A stretch of 64,000 nucleotides of DNA from the NCBI RefSeq assembly GCF_001543145.1, contig NZ_CP014160.1, positions 1,488,001 to 1,552,000 on the forward strand, given 5' to 3'. The DNA comes from Aerococcus sanguinicola. Its GTDB lineage: Bacteria; Bacillota; Bacilli; Lactobacillales; Aerococcaceae. The position numbers were made by a program, and so were the translations under genes. Below are positions 11,872 to 20,378 of this stretch, piece after piece. The notes under the pieces are model-generated. The model was not told the DNA's origin. It saw only the letters and a program-made list of their open reading frames with translations, and searched no databases. The number at the start of each line of letters is the position of its first letter. The stretch's first letter is position 1.

Positions 11872-12225
11872 GGGTGTGAAGGCTAGCGGGAGAAATAGAC
11901 CTCTGGAGCAAAGAGACAGAGAAGACTGCAAGTCTTCGACGTCTCTTTGTGAAGAGGAGCTATTTCTGCTAGCCTGAACCCGACTAAAAAGGGTGTGAGC
12001 GAAGACGGTTAGAAAGGAATGACTGGAGGCAAAAGGGATAAGAGCGGCTTTAGCCGGTCGTTCCCTTATGCTGAAGTCACTTCCTTTCTGTCTTTGCGAA
12101 CCCGACTAGGGTGTGAAAGCTAGTGGGAGAATAGCCCTCTTTGTGAAGAAGACCTATTTCTGCTAGCCTGAACCCAACTAGGCTGTGAGGGCTGGCGGTC
12201 AGCTCTTCTTCAAAGCCACAAGCTG
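11872..12225 (+). repeat. Family A structured repeat array (three units plus remnant)
   Basis: Unit 1 (11872-11986) folds end to end: GGGT pairs with ACCC, GGCTAGC with GCTAGCC, AGAAATAG with CTATTTCT, CTCT with AGAG, and CAAAG with CTTTG, closing on GAAGACT/AGTCTTC. Unit 2 (11991-12108) has unrelated stem sequence but the same feet and internal loop. Unit 3 (12109-12180) lacks the apical hairpin and has AACCCAACTA at the foot. A decayed fourth start runs from 12181. The array begins at the base after the upstream stop codon. Confidence 0.85.
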
Positions 12226-12252
12226 CTCATCAATCGGATACACTAAGAATCC

Positions 12253-12289
12253 ATTAAAGCCAACTCAAGGGGGTTGGCTTTTTTTAATG
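12253..12289 (+). terminator. Terminator after family A array
   Basis: AAAGCCAAC pairs with GTTGGCTTT around a short loop, followed by a run of T. It ends transcription from the L,D-transpeptidase gene through the repeat array. Confidence 0.8.
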
Positions 12290-12350
12290 GGATTTTTTGG
12301 TTATAATGGAAGCAGAATAAGCAAGTGAAGAAGTTACGAAGGAGGCCCTT

Positions 12351-13307
12351 ATGAAGATTAATTTACTTGAAAATTTAAGAGTTGATGACACTTATATCGA
12401 AGAACTCGCTCAAAAGCTGAAAGAAGCGGGGCATGACTTTACTTATTATAAAGACCGGACCACGGATCCAGATGAACTCCTCGCCCGTAGCCAGGATGCT
12501 GATATTGTCATTATCGGCAACACCCCTTATCCGGCAGAAGTGATTGAGCAATTAGACCAGACACAGTTGATTGATGTGGCCTTTACAGGGGTGGACCATG
12601 TCGACCAAGAGGCAGCAGCTAACAAGGGAATTGCCATTTGTAATGCGTCTGGCTATGCCAACCAGGCTGTTGCGGAATTGTCTCTTGGTCTTGCCTTATC
12701 GCTCTTCCGCCAGCTGCCAGCCAGTAACCAGGATGCCCGCAAAACGACTGATTTTCCAGGCCCTATCCAAGGACGGGAAATTAGCCAAGCGAAGGTAGGC
12801 ATTATTGGGACGGGGGCTATTGGTCTAGCAACGGCTAAGCTCTACCACGCTTTAGGGGCTGAGCTTATGGGCTATAATCGTTCAGAGAAGGAAGAAGCAA
12901 AGGCTTTGGGCATGCGCTATGCCAGCTTAGAGGAAGTCATGGCGGAATCCGATATTATTTCCATCCACCTGCCAGCTACTCCTGAAACAGAGGGCCTCAT
13001 CTCTAAAGAAATGATCGGTAAAATGAAGAAGGAGGCCACCCTGATCAATGTGGCAAGAGGACCGATCGTGGACAGCCAGGCACTGGCAGACGCGCTAAAT
13101 GAGGAAGCCATTGCCGGGGCAGGTATTGATGTTTTCGACCAAGAGCCACCACTTAATGAAGATGAGCCCTTGTTGTCAGCGAAGAATACCATCCTAACTC
13201 CGCATATCGGCTATCTGACCGATGAAGCCATGGTTCTCCGGGCGAACACCGCTTTTGAGAATGCCTTAGCCTTTGCGGAAGGACAGCCACAGAATTTAAT
13301 TAAATAA
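12351..13307 (+). CDS. D-isomer-specific 2-hydroxyacid dehydrogenase
   Basis: The 318-residue cytoplasmic NAD-dependent oxidoreductase would interconvert a 2-oxoacid and a D-2-hydroxyacid. The nucleotide-binding motif GIIGTGAIG sits near residue 147. The catalytic trio is visible as Arg in NVARGPIVD, Glu in DVFDQEPPL and His in LTPHIGYLT. The length is typical. AGGAGG lies a few bases before the ATG. It is monocistronic between two terminators. Substrate cannot be told from sequence; D-lactate, phosphoglycerate and hydroxyisocaproate enzymes all share these motifs. Confidence 0.85.
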   Translation: MKINLLENLRVDDTYIEELAQKLKEAGHDFTYYKDRTTDPDELLARSQDADIVIIGNTPYPAEVIEQLDQTQLIDVAFTGVDHVDQEAAANKGIAICNASGYANQAVAELSLGLALSLFRQLPASNQDARKTTDFPGPIQGREISQAKVGIIGTGAIGLATAKLYHALGAELMGYNRSEKEEAKALGMRYASLEEVMAESDIISIHLPATPETEGLISKEMIGKMKKEATLINVARGPIVDSQALADALNEEAIAGAGIDVFDQEPPLNEDEPLLSAKNTILTPHIGYLTDEAMVLRANTAFENALAFAEGQPQNLIK

Positions 13308-13323
13308 GAGAAAAGAATGCAAA

Positions 13324-13355
13324 AAAGAGGCTGGAGCTTTTATTCCAGCCTCTTT
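13324..13355. terminator. Bidirectional terminator between dehydrogenase and xpt
   Basis: AAAGAGGCTGGA pairs perfectly with TCCAGCCTCTTT, with A-runs on one side and TTTG on the other. It serves two convergent genes. Confidence 0.85.
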
Positions 13356-13382
13356 GTATTTATTTTCGTTAAAGAACCGAGA

Positions 13383-13964
13383 TTAATGCCCGTCATTAAA
13401 GCGAACTTGGTTGTTTTCAAGGGAAGCGATGCGGGCAGCAGAGTAAACTTCGTAGCCATGGTCTAGGATGCGTTGGCGACCATTTTGGAAAGATTTTTCG
13501 ATACAGATAGCGACACCGGCGACATCTGCTCCTGCTTGTTCAGCGATGGAGATCAAGCCCATGGCCGCTTCGCCGTTAGCAAGGAAGTCATCCACAACCA
13601 GGACCTTATCATCTGCATTGAGGAACTGTTTGGAAACAATAATATTGCTGTCCGTGTTTTTCGTATAACTATGGACTAATTCAGTATAGACTTCTTGGTT
13701 TTGTAGGGTAGAAGGTTCTTTTTTCTTAGCAAAGAGCATCGGTACATCAAACTTCTGTGCCACAAAGATAGCGGGTGCAATACCGGAGGCTTCGATGGTT
13801 AGGATCTTCGTGATGCCTGCGCTCTTGAAGTGTTGGTAGAAGTCATTGGCGATGCTGTACATGATGTGTGGGTCAATTTGATGGTTTAAGAAGGAATCAA
13901 CCTTCAAGACATTATTTGGAAAAACCTCGCCATCATCAATAATTCGTTGCTGTAAAATATTCAC
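13383..13964 (-). CDS. xpt: Xanthine phosphoribosyltransferase
   Basis: This purine-salvage enzyme converts xanthine and PRPP to XMP. The 193-residue protein aligns along its whole length with Bacillus Xpt, sharing VLKVDSFLNHQIDP, TIEASGIAPA and the PRPP-binding loop VLVVDDFLANGEA. The reading frame extends upstream, but a GTG at 13964 preceded by AGGGGAG eight bases away gives the family's normal length. In Bacillus xpt is followed by pbuX and controlled by a guanine riboswitch; here there is no pbuX, and I see no purine-riboswitch core in the upstream 120 bp. Confidence 0.92.
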   Translation of the reverse strand: MNILQQRIIDDGEVFPNNVLKVDSFLNHQIDPHIMYSIANDFYQHFKSAGITKILTIEASGIAPAIFVAQKFDVPMLFAKKKEPSTLQNQEVYTELVHSYTKNTDSNIIVSKQFLNADDKVLVVDDFLANGEAAMGLISIAEQAGADVAGVAICIEKSFQNGRQRILDHGYEVYSAARIASLENNQVRFNDGH

Positions 13965-14199
13965 TTTCAGAACTCCCCTCATAAATAATTTATTGAATCG
14001 ATTGCCTGTATGGACATTAAGTGTTACTCTATCATAGCACAAAGCCCCCCCAAAAAGGTAAAAAAATCGATCTTTTATCAAATTGTCGCAAATTTTTAGC
14101 GAATTCTCATGAAAATCAGACCTGGGTTAGATTGCAAAATATAGGGAATCGATTATAATTGTAAAGATCAGCAAGCTCATTTAGAAGGGAGGAGGACAA

Positions 14200-15399
14200 A
14201 TGGCAATGGATTGGCAAGTTGAAACCGAAAAAATTCGCCGGCTGGCTTTAGATGAAGTCGGCATGAATCTTGTCGGCTTTACCACTGCCGATGATTTCAC
14301 CCATATCCGCCAGTCCCTGGTAGAAGCTAAGGAAGAAGGGCGGACCACGGGCTTTGAACACCCGGTGATTGAGGAACGCCTCTACCCTAAAGCCTTGATG
14401 GAAGGGGCTGCTTCGATTATTAGTTTTGCTATGGCCTATCCCAATAAGCCCCTCTACCCTAAGGAGCATAGCCGCGGTGAACGGCGGGGACAATTTGCTC
14501 GCGCCAGTTGGGGGGAAGACTATCACAGTATCCTCCACCGGGCGGCTAGCGATTTGGTCCAGCGTTTAGAAGGGCTTTATCCTGATATCGAGACCAAAAC
14601 CATGGTCGATACGGGAGAGCTGCCTGATGTCGCGGTAGCTCAGCGGGCAGGCATCGGTTTTATCGGCCGCAATGGTCTGATCATTAATGAAAAATTTGGC
14701 TCTTTTATCTACCTGGGCGAGATTATTACCAACCTGCCCTTGGTGCCGGATACGCCCAAGGCCAATGCTTGTGGGGACTGCACCCGGTGTTTGGATTTCT
14801 GTCCGACAGGGGCCTTGATCGGGGATGGCAAGATGAATGCCAAGGTCTGTGTTTCCTATCTCACCCAGACCAAGGGCTATATTCCCCAAGAATTCAGGCG
14901 TCAAGTGGGCCATCAAATCTATGGCTGCGACATCTGCCAGCAGGTTTGTCCTTACAATCAGAATGTGGACAGCCATTACCATGGGGCCATGGAGCCCGAG
15001 CGCGAAGAAGTAGAGCCCTTGCTCCAACCCATGCTGACCATGTCCAACCGGGAATTTAAGGACAAGTTTGGCCACCTAGCAGGAGCTTGGCGGGGGAAGA
15101 AACCTCTCCAGCGCAATGCCATCTTAGCCTTAGCTAATTACCGGGACCGGTCGTCGATTCCACTCTTACTGGAATTGATTGAGAAAGACCCCCGACCCAT
15201 GATCCGAGGAACAGCCGCCTATGCGGTCAGCATCATCGAGCGGCATTTTAACCCAGAACTGCTGAGCTTCATGGAAGAGCGGCTGGAGGCTGAGCAGGCT
15301 CAGCCATCCCCTGACCAAGAGACAGTGGTTGAATTCAGCCAAGCCGTTGAAAGACTCAAAAAGAAAAGAAATAAAAGACAAAGGAAGCGATCAAGATGA
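14200..15399 (+). CDS. queG: Epoxyqueuosine reductase
   Basis: This cobalamin-dependent iron-sulphur enzyme performs the final reduction of epoxyqueuosine to queuosine at tRNA wobble position 34. The 399-residue protein has the N-terminal cobalamin-binding region, then two ferredoxin-type clusters, CGDCTRCLDFCPTGAL (about residue 191) and CDICQQVCPYN (about residue 244). A C-terminal HEAT-like helical region carries a basic KKKRNKRQRKRSR tail. GGAGGAGG precedes the ATG. It overlaps trmL by four bases (ATGA), so the two are translationally coupled and both act on position 34 of tRNA. Confidence 0.93.
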   Translation: MAMDWQVETEKIRRLALDEVGMNLVGFTTADDFTHIRQSLVEAKEEGRTTGFEHPVIEERLYPKALMEGAASIISFAMAYPNKPLYPKEHSRGERRGQFARASWGEDYHSILHRAASDLVQRLEGLYPDIETKTMVDTGELPDVAVAQRAGIGFIGRNGLIINEKFGSFIYLGEIITNLPLVPDTPKANACGDCTRCLDFCPTGALIGDGKMNAKVCVSYLTQTKGYIPQEFRRQVGHQIYGCDICQQVCPYNQNVDSHYHGAMEPEREEVEPLLQPMLTMSNREFKDKFGHLAGAWRGKKPLQRNAILALANYRDRSSIPLLLELIEKDPRPMIRGTAAYAVSIIERHFNPELLSFMEERLEAEQAQPSPDQETVVEFSQAVERLKKKRNKRQRKRSR

Positions 15400-15908
15400 C
15401 CAACCATATTGTATTATACGAACCCCTGATTCCACCAAACACCGGCAATATTGCTCGGACCTGTGCTGCGACTGACACCCACCTGCATCTCATCGAACCC
15501 CTGGGCTTTTCCTTGGATGACAAGCACCTCAAGCGGGCGGGTCTGGATTATTGGCACAGTGTGGATGTGACCTTGCACAAGGATTTAGAGCATTTTATGG
15601 CTTATTTAGGAGACCGCAAGCTCTACTTAATCACTAAGTTTGCCCACCATACCTATACAGAGGTTGACTACCGCCAGCAAGCGGATGAGGACCTCTTCTT
15701 GATGTTTGGTAAGGAAACAACAGGCCTTCCTGAAGACTTCATGCGCGACCACGAGGCTCAATGTTTACGCCTGCCCATGGATGATACCCATGTTCGTGCT
15801 CTGAACCTGTCGAATTGTGCCGCCATTGTGATCTACGAAGTGCTCCGCCAGCAAGACTTCAACCAGCTGGAGAAGAGCCACCATTACGACCATGATAAGC
15901 TGGACTAG
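15396..15908 (+). CDS. trmL: tRNA (cytidine/uridine-34 2'-O)-methyltransferase
   Basis: The 170-residue SPOUT-fold protein methylates the ribose of wobble base 34 in certain leucine tRNAs. It begins with NHIVLYEPLIPPNTGNIART, the family signature, and has the knotted SAM site LMFGKETTGLPEDF and LPMDDTHVRALNLSNCAAI near the C-terminus. The length is typical of TrmL. The start overlaps queG's stop codon. The pairing of queG with trmL is common in Firmicutes. The downstream intergenic stretch of about 120 bp has no clear terminator. Confidence 0.92.
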   Translation: MTNHIVLYEPLIPPNTGNIARTCAATDTHLHLIEPLGFSLDDKHLKRAGLDYWHSVDVTLHKDLEHFMAYLGDRKLYLITKFAHHTYTEVDYRQQADEDLFLMFGKETTGLPEDFMRDHEAQCLRLPMDDTHVRALNLSNCAAIVIYEVLRQQDFNQLEKSHHYDHDKLD

Positions 15909-16026
15909 GAGGATAAGTTTCGTTTAAGTTCCCCAGCAGAAATTGCAATTCCAAGCCCAACATGGGAAAATAGGAGAGTGGTTTAATCCGCCTTAGTTCA
16001 ATAGAAGAGAGAGTAGGAGATTATTT

Positions 16027-18168
16027 ATGCGCGGTGATAAAGGCCAAGCAAAACCAGTAAAGGGGGAAGAGCGCCAGGGCTTTAAGGAGAAGTTTAAAGC
16101 CTATTGGAAAAAATTCCGCCTGACCAAATGGCTTATCTTTATTGGCTTATTTTTTGCCTTGATTTTTGAAAGTTATTTATTAGTTAGTGCCAAGATGACC
16201 GATGTTGATAATCTGGAAAAACAACTCCAGGTCACGACAGAGGTTTATGATAATTCAGGCAACCTAGCGGGGACCCTGTCGTCAGACCACGGGACCTATG
16301 TAACCATCGATCAGATTTCAGATAATGTTAAAAACGCGGTAGTTTCAACGGAAGACAAGCGTTTCTATAAGCACCGGGGCTTCGACCCCATCGGGATTGC
16401 TCGGGCAGCGGTCGGCTATGTCCTTCACGGCGGTTCGGTTGTCGGTGGAGGGTCGACCTTGACCCAGCAATTAGTGAAGAACTCCTTCCTGACCAATGAG
16501 CAGAGCCTGATGCGGAAGTTTAAGGAGCTCTTTATTGCCCTTGAAATCGAAAAGACCTACCCCAAGGATAAGATTCTGGAAATGTATTTGAACCATTCTT
16601 ATTTCGGGAACGGGGTTTATGGGGTGGAAGATGCCAGTCAGAAATACTTTGGGACCTCAGCTGCTAACTTGGACTTAGCCAATGCGGCAGTCCTAGCGGG
16701 GGCCTTGAAGGGGCCGAGTATCTATAACCCGGTTGATAATTATGATGAAGCCCTCAACCGGCGTAACACGGTTCTTCAACTGATGGCTGACAATGGCTTC
16801 ATTTCTCAAGACGATGCCCAAGTTGCCATGGCTTCGGACATGCCCCAGCAGAATAATGATGTAGGTAGCGACCAGTATAAGTACCCTTACTACTTCGATG
16901 CGGTGATTGAAGAAGCCATTAATAAGCACGGGCTCAGTGAGGATGACTTGATGAAGGGGGGCTACCGGATCTATACCAACTTGGATCCCAACTACCAAGA
17001 AGGCCTCCAAGGTATCTATGACCAGAGCAATCTCTTCCCTGTCTCACCAGCGGGGAATACTGCCCAATCGGCAACGGTTGTTATGGACCCTTATAGTGGG
17101 GGTGTCCTGGCGACAGTTGGTGGCACTGGGGGTCACTCCTTTAGGGGCTTCAACCGAGCTACCCAGATGAAGCGCCAACCAGGCTCTACCTTGAAACCCT
17201 TGAACGTCTATGCCCCAGCCTTAGAGAATGGCTTTGAAGCCAATGATGTGATTCCAGATGAAGTCCAAGAGTACGGGACAGACAAGTACAAGCCTGAGAA
17301 CCACGACAAGCAGAGCCAGGGTGAAATTCTCCTCTGGCAGGCTTTAGCTAAGAGTAAGAACACCTCGGCGGTTTGGCTGATGAATAAGATCGGTGTCAAT
17401 ACCGCTATGGCCAAGTTGGATGACTTCGGCATTCCTTATAGCGATGGCGATAAGACCCTATCTTCTGCCTTAGGTGGCTTGTCTAAGGGGGCCTCGCCCA
17501 TGGAAATGGCTAGCGCCTATACGGCCTTTGTCAATAAGGGCAAACGCTCAGAAGGCGTCTTCATCCAAAAAATTGTGGACAGCTCGGGTAATATCATTGT
17601 CGAAGAACAGAAAGCCAAACAGAACCAAGCCCTCTCTGAGGCTGATGCCAAGGAAATGACCCGAATGATGCTCGATGTTTATAATGATGGCGGCACCGGG
17701 GCGGCCGTTGAACCAGCAGGCTATGAACTGGCGGGTAAGACCGGAACAGTTGAACTCAGCCAGGCTGGCAATAGCGGGGCCGGCGACGGGGTCAATGATG
17801 AATGGTACGTGGCTTATACGCCAGACATGGTGGTTGCTAGCTGGTATGGTTTTGACCAAACCAGCTCAGAAAACTATCTCTGGAATAGTTCGCCTGTCCA
17901 ATCAGGGAACACCTTCCAAAATATTATGGCGGAACTCCTGGCCAACAGTCCCAACACGCCTTTCAACCTGGAAGCCGCTTCGACCCGTTACTATAATGAA
18001 GTGAACGGGATTGCGTCCAATGATGGGGAAGAGACCAGCAACAACCAGGCCACGATTGAAGACAATGCCTCGAGCCTCTTAGACCGCTTGATGGAAGGGG
18101 CCCGCGACCTGATTTCTTCATTTTCCGGCCAAATCACTTTTCAAAACTGGCTGAACGTGATATATTAA
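16027..18168 (+). CDS. Class A penicillin-binding protein (transglycosylase/transpeptidase)
   Basis: This 713-residue bifunctional enzyme polymerises and cross-links peptidoglycan at the outer membrane surface. A basic cytoplasmic tail precedes one transmembrane helix (about 36-57). The glycosyltransferase domain carries EDKRFYKHRGFD and GGSTLTQQLVKN. The transpeptidase has the three penicillin motifs: GSTLKP, SKN in AKSKNTSAVW, and KTGT in LAGKTGTVE. The C-terminal 60 residues are N/S/E rich and end in a weakly hydrophobic stretch. TAGGAG precedes the ATG. It resembles PBP2a/PBP1a types, but the exact orthologue cannot be fixed from sequence alone. Confidence 0.93.
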   Translation: MRGDKGQAKPVKGEERQGFKEKFKAYWKKFRLTKWLIFIGLFFALIFESYLLVSAKMTDVDNLEKQLQVTTEVYDNSGNLAGTLSSDHGTYVTIDQISDNVKNAVVSTEDKRFYKHRGFDPIGIARAAVGYVLHGGSVVGGGSTLTQQLVKNSFLTNEQSLMRKFKELFIALEIEKTYPKDKILEMYLNHSYFGNGVYGVEDASQKYFGTSAANLDLANAAVLAGALKGPSIYNPVDNYDEALNRRNTVLQLMADNGFISQDDAQVAMASDMPQQNNDVGSDQYKYPYYFDAVIEEAINKHGLSEDDLMKGGYRIYTNLDPNYQEGLQGIYDQSNLFPVSPAGNTAQSATVVMDPYSGGVLATVGGTGGHSFRGFNRATQMKRQPGSTLKPLNVYAPALENGFEANDVIPDEVQEYGTDKYKPENHDKQSQGEILLWQALAKSKNTSAVWLMNKIGVNTAMAKLDDFGIPYSDGDKTLSSALGGLSKGASPMEMASAYTAFVNKGKRSEGVFIQKIVDSSGNIIVEEQKAKQNQALSEADAKEMTRMMLDVYNDGGTGAAVEPAGYELAGKTGTVELSQAGNSGAGDGVNDEWYVAYTPDMVVASWYGFDQTSSENYLWNSSPVQSGNTFQNIMAELLANSPNTPFNLEAASTRYYNEVNGIASNDGEETSNNQATIEDNASSLLDRLMEGARDLISSFSGQITFQNWLNVIY

Positions 18169-18199
18169 GCCAATGAAGACAAGTAAAGGAGGAAATGGA

Positions 18200-18568
18200 A
18201 TGGCCAATATTTATGACACCATTAACCAATTAGAACGGGAAATCCGTGACCACGAGGACTACCAAGGCTTAAAGAATGCCATGGAGGCAGTTGTCAAAGA
18301 CGAGGAAGCCTTTGCCCTCTATAATAAATTCCGCCAACTCCAAGTGGATGTTCAAACGAAGATGCAGTTAGGCAATGAAATCAGCCAAGAAGAAATCAAA
18401 GAAGCCCAAGACTTGGAGAAAGAAATGGCTGCGAATGAAACCATCAGCAAGCTTTTACAAGCTGAGAAGCAATTGAACCAATTGGTGGAAGAAATTAACA
18501 AGGTGGTTACTGAACCAATCTATGAAGTCTACCAAAAAGCCAATGAACAAAAAGGCGACCAAGCCTAA
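18200..18568 (+). CDS. YlbF/YmcA-type protein of the YheA (UPF0342) group
   Basis: The 122-residue, largely helical, acidic protein matches YheA of Bacillus in length and pattern (LKNAMEAVVKDEEA, EISQEEIKEAQDLEKEM, LLQAEKQLNQLVEEINK). Relatives YlbF and YmcA form a complex affecting RNase Y, but YheA itself has no firm function. The ATG at 18200 follows AAAGGAGG; an in-frame start at 18173 lacks such a site. It sits 31 bp after the PBP gene and in Bacillus neighbours the yha cluster, as it does here. Confidence 0.8.
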   Translation: MANIYDTINQLEREIRDHEDYQGLKNAMEAVVKDEEAFALYNKFRQLQVDVQTKMQLGNEISQEEIKEAQDLEKEMAANETISKLLQAEKQLNQLVEEINKVVTEPIYEVYQKANEQKGDQA

Positions 18569-18604
18569 GAATTAAGGCAAATATTTTTCTTATTAAATCG
18601 TGCT

Positions 18605-18783
18605 GGTGAGCATCCGTTGCGCTTTTGAATTTGATCGTTAAAGAGCCATGGCACCGGCTCGAGCCAAGGTCTCTCGCCTAGCGAGACTTAAACGGACCGT
18701 ACGGCTAAAGCCTAGGTTCCGTAATTCGCTACGCTTGCTTGTTCATGGCTAACGATCAAATTCAAAGCTCCACTTTTGCTCAA
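18605..18783 (+). repeat. Family B fold-back (MITE-like) element
   Basis: The ends are TGAGCATCCGTTGCGC and the inverted TTTTGCTCA. Just inside, TTGAATTTGATCGTTA is exactly complementary to TAACGATCAAATTCAA, a 16-bp terminal inverted repeat. CCATGGCACCGG and TCGCCTAGCGAG form the interior. The element codes for nothing. At least nine relatives lie elsewhere in the window. Confidence 0.8.
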
Positions 18784-18855
18784 AATTAGCTGATATATAA
18801 ATTATGTCTTAGTTAATTTCTAATCATCAATATTAGAAGTAGAGAATTAGAAAGT

Positions 18856-18896
18856 GTCCCCATAGCTCGGCAGGAGCTTGTGGGGGCATTTTTTTG
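18856..18896 (+). terminator. Terminator after family B element
   Basis: GTCCCCATAGCTC pairs with GAGCTTGTGGGGGC and is followed by seven T residues. It probably ends the PBP-YheA transcript. Confidence 0.8.
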
Positions 18897-18961
18897 TCTG
18901 AGATCAGCTGGCTGGGCCTTTGCTTCTGGCTTAGTTGGGCGCGAAAGTTTGTTCGGAATGA

Positions 18962-18991
18962 TTGTAAGCGGGGCTTTTGATATGGTAAACT
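18962..18991 (+). promoter_or_regulatory. Possible promoter of the yhaONM operon
   Basis: TTGTAA at 18962-18967 and TAAACT at 18986-18991, with an 18-base spacer, lie about 110 bp before yhaO and after the preceding terminator. The match is moderate. Confidence 0.35.
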
Positions 18992-19099
18992 TGTAAGGTA
19001 GGAGTAGTAGGCTAGTGGCGACTTTGCCCAAGCTAGAAAAAGATCTAAGAATGTAAAAATAACTATTCCCAGTTCAAGCCATTAGGAGAATTAAATACA

Positions 19100-20365
19100 A
19101 TGATACGATTTATACATGCGGCTGACTTGCACTTAGACCAGCCTTTTAAGAAAATATCGAAGACCAATCCCAGCTTATATGAGAAACTCCGCCAGGCCAC
19201 CACAGCTAGTTTCAATAATATTATTGAAACAGCGATAAATGAGACCGTTGATTTTGTGGTGGTGAGCGGGGATATTTACCACAATGAACCAGCTTCCCTC
19301 CAAGCCCAATTCACCTTCCGCCAGGGAATGGAACGTTTGGCTGAAGCGGGAATCCCAGCCATTGTGTGCCACGGTAACCACGATTATGTTCAAGGGGACG
19401 CCCATCGTTTGGCTATGCCAGATAATGTCTATATCTTCCCCGACCATGTTGATTCTTACCACTTCCAGGCTAAGTCAAGCGAGCACGTGATGCTGACCGG
19501 TTTTTCTTACGGACAAGCTTGGATTGAGCGGGATATGGTCCAAGACTTTCCCAAACGCCAAGCGGGTATTGATTTTCAAATCGGGGTCATCCATGGGGAA
19601 AACCAGCGCCATGAAGGCAAGCACCACTATGCGCCCTTCAATGTCTCTGACTTAACGGCCCTGGGCTATGATTATTGGGCGCTCGGGCATATCCATAAAC
19701 GGCAAATCTTAGCCGACCATCCACCGGTGGTTTATCCAGGGAACATCCAAGGTTCTAGCTTCAAGGAGAGCGGACCTAAGGGGGTCTACTTGGTTAGCTT
19801 GCAGAAGTACCAGGAGGCGGAACTTGAATTTGTCGAAACCACCGATTGGCAGTTCAGCGCGCCCTTAAGAGACCTGCCAAAACTTGAAAATATTGAAGAC
19901 TTGCGCAATGTGGTGGAGCGTGCCCTCCATGAAGAAGTCATGTATGCGAAGAATGAGGCGGTGAATCTGGTGATCCGCTTAGCCTTCCGTACAGATGGTG
20001 ATGAGGAGAGTCTCTACTGGTGGGACCGCTATGCTGAAGAATTGCGCGACCAATTGCAGTGGAGCTTGAGTAACCAGGACCAGTACCGCGACCAAGAGAT
20101 CTACCTGGCAGACCTGAAGCTTGTCATTGATGAACGGAGCTCTTGGTCCTATTCCAAGGCTTTCCAGGATGCGCTCCAGCAGAGCTTCCATCGCTTGCAA
20201 GCAGAGGGCGAATGGGAACAATTAATCCAGCCCCTGATGCAAAACCAGCTCTGGCAACGCTATATGCTGCCCCAGATTGATGGGGAGACCTTCAAGGCGG
20301 ATGTACTCAACCGAGCTGTCGAAAAGATTATCGTTCGCCAAGCGGTGGAACAAAAAGAAAATTAA
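19100..20365 (+). CDS. yhaO: YhaO, SbcD/Mre11-type metallophosphoesterase
   Basis: The 421-residue protein is a predicted DNA nuclease subunit. Its N-terminal calcineurin-like domain shows the metal ligands in order: HAADLHLDQPF, VSGDIYHNEP, CHGNHDYVQG, and GHIHKRQIL with VYPGNIQGSSF. The C-terminal 160 residues are a capping and partner-binding region. It is followed 13 bp later by yhaN, an SMC-like ATPase, so the two resemble an SbcCD or Mre11-Rad50 pair. The role in Bacillus is not settled. Translation starts at an ATG preceded by TTAGGAGA. Confidence 0.87.
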   Translation: MIRFIHAADLHLDQPFKKISKTNPSLYEKLRQATTASFNNIIETAINETVDFVVVSGDIYHNEPASLQAQFTFRQGMERLAEAGIPAIVCHGNHDYVQGDAHRLAMPDNVYIFPDHVDSYHFQAKSSEHVMLTGFSYGQAWIERDMVQDFPKRQAGIDFQIGVIHGENQRHEGKHHYAPFNVSDLTALGYDYWALGHIHKRQILADHPPVVYPGNIQGSSFKESGPKGVYLVSLQKYQEAELEFVETTDWQFSAPLRDLPKLENIEDLRNVVERALHEEVMYAKNEAVNLVIRLAFRTDGDEESLYWWDRYAEELRDQLQWSLSNQDQYRDQEIYLADLKLVIDERSSWSYSKAFQDALQQSFHRLQAEGEWEQLIQPLMQNQLWQRYMLPQIDGETFKADVLNRAVEKIIVRQAVEQKEN

Positions 20366-20378
20366 GTGAGGGTAAAAA

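Noticed and set aside
11872..12225. Rho-utilisation (rut) region as the sole explanation for the A/C-rich gene ends
   Set aside because: A C-rich, G-poor transcript would fit rut sites for the co-directional genes, but at 47160 the skew lies on the strand antisense to the gene, so termination of that gene cannot explain it. It is kept only as an alternative.
13965..14150. Guanine riboswitch upstream of xpt
   Set aside because: I looked for the conserved purine-riboswitch core and a P1-closed three-way junction on the minus strand and found neither.
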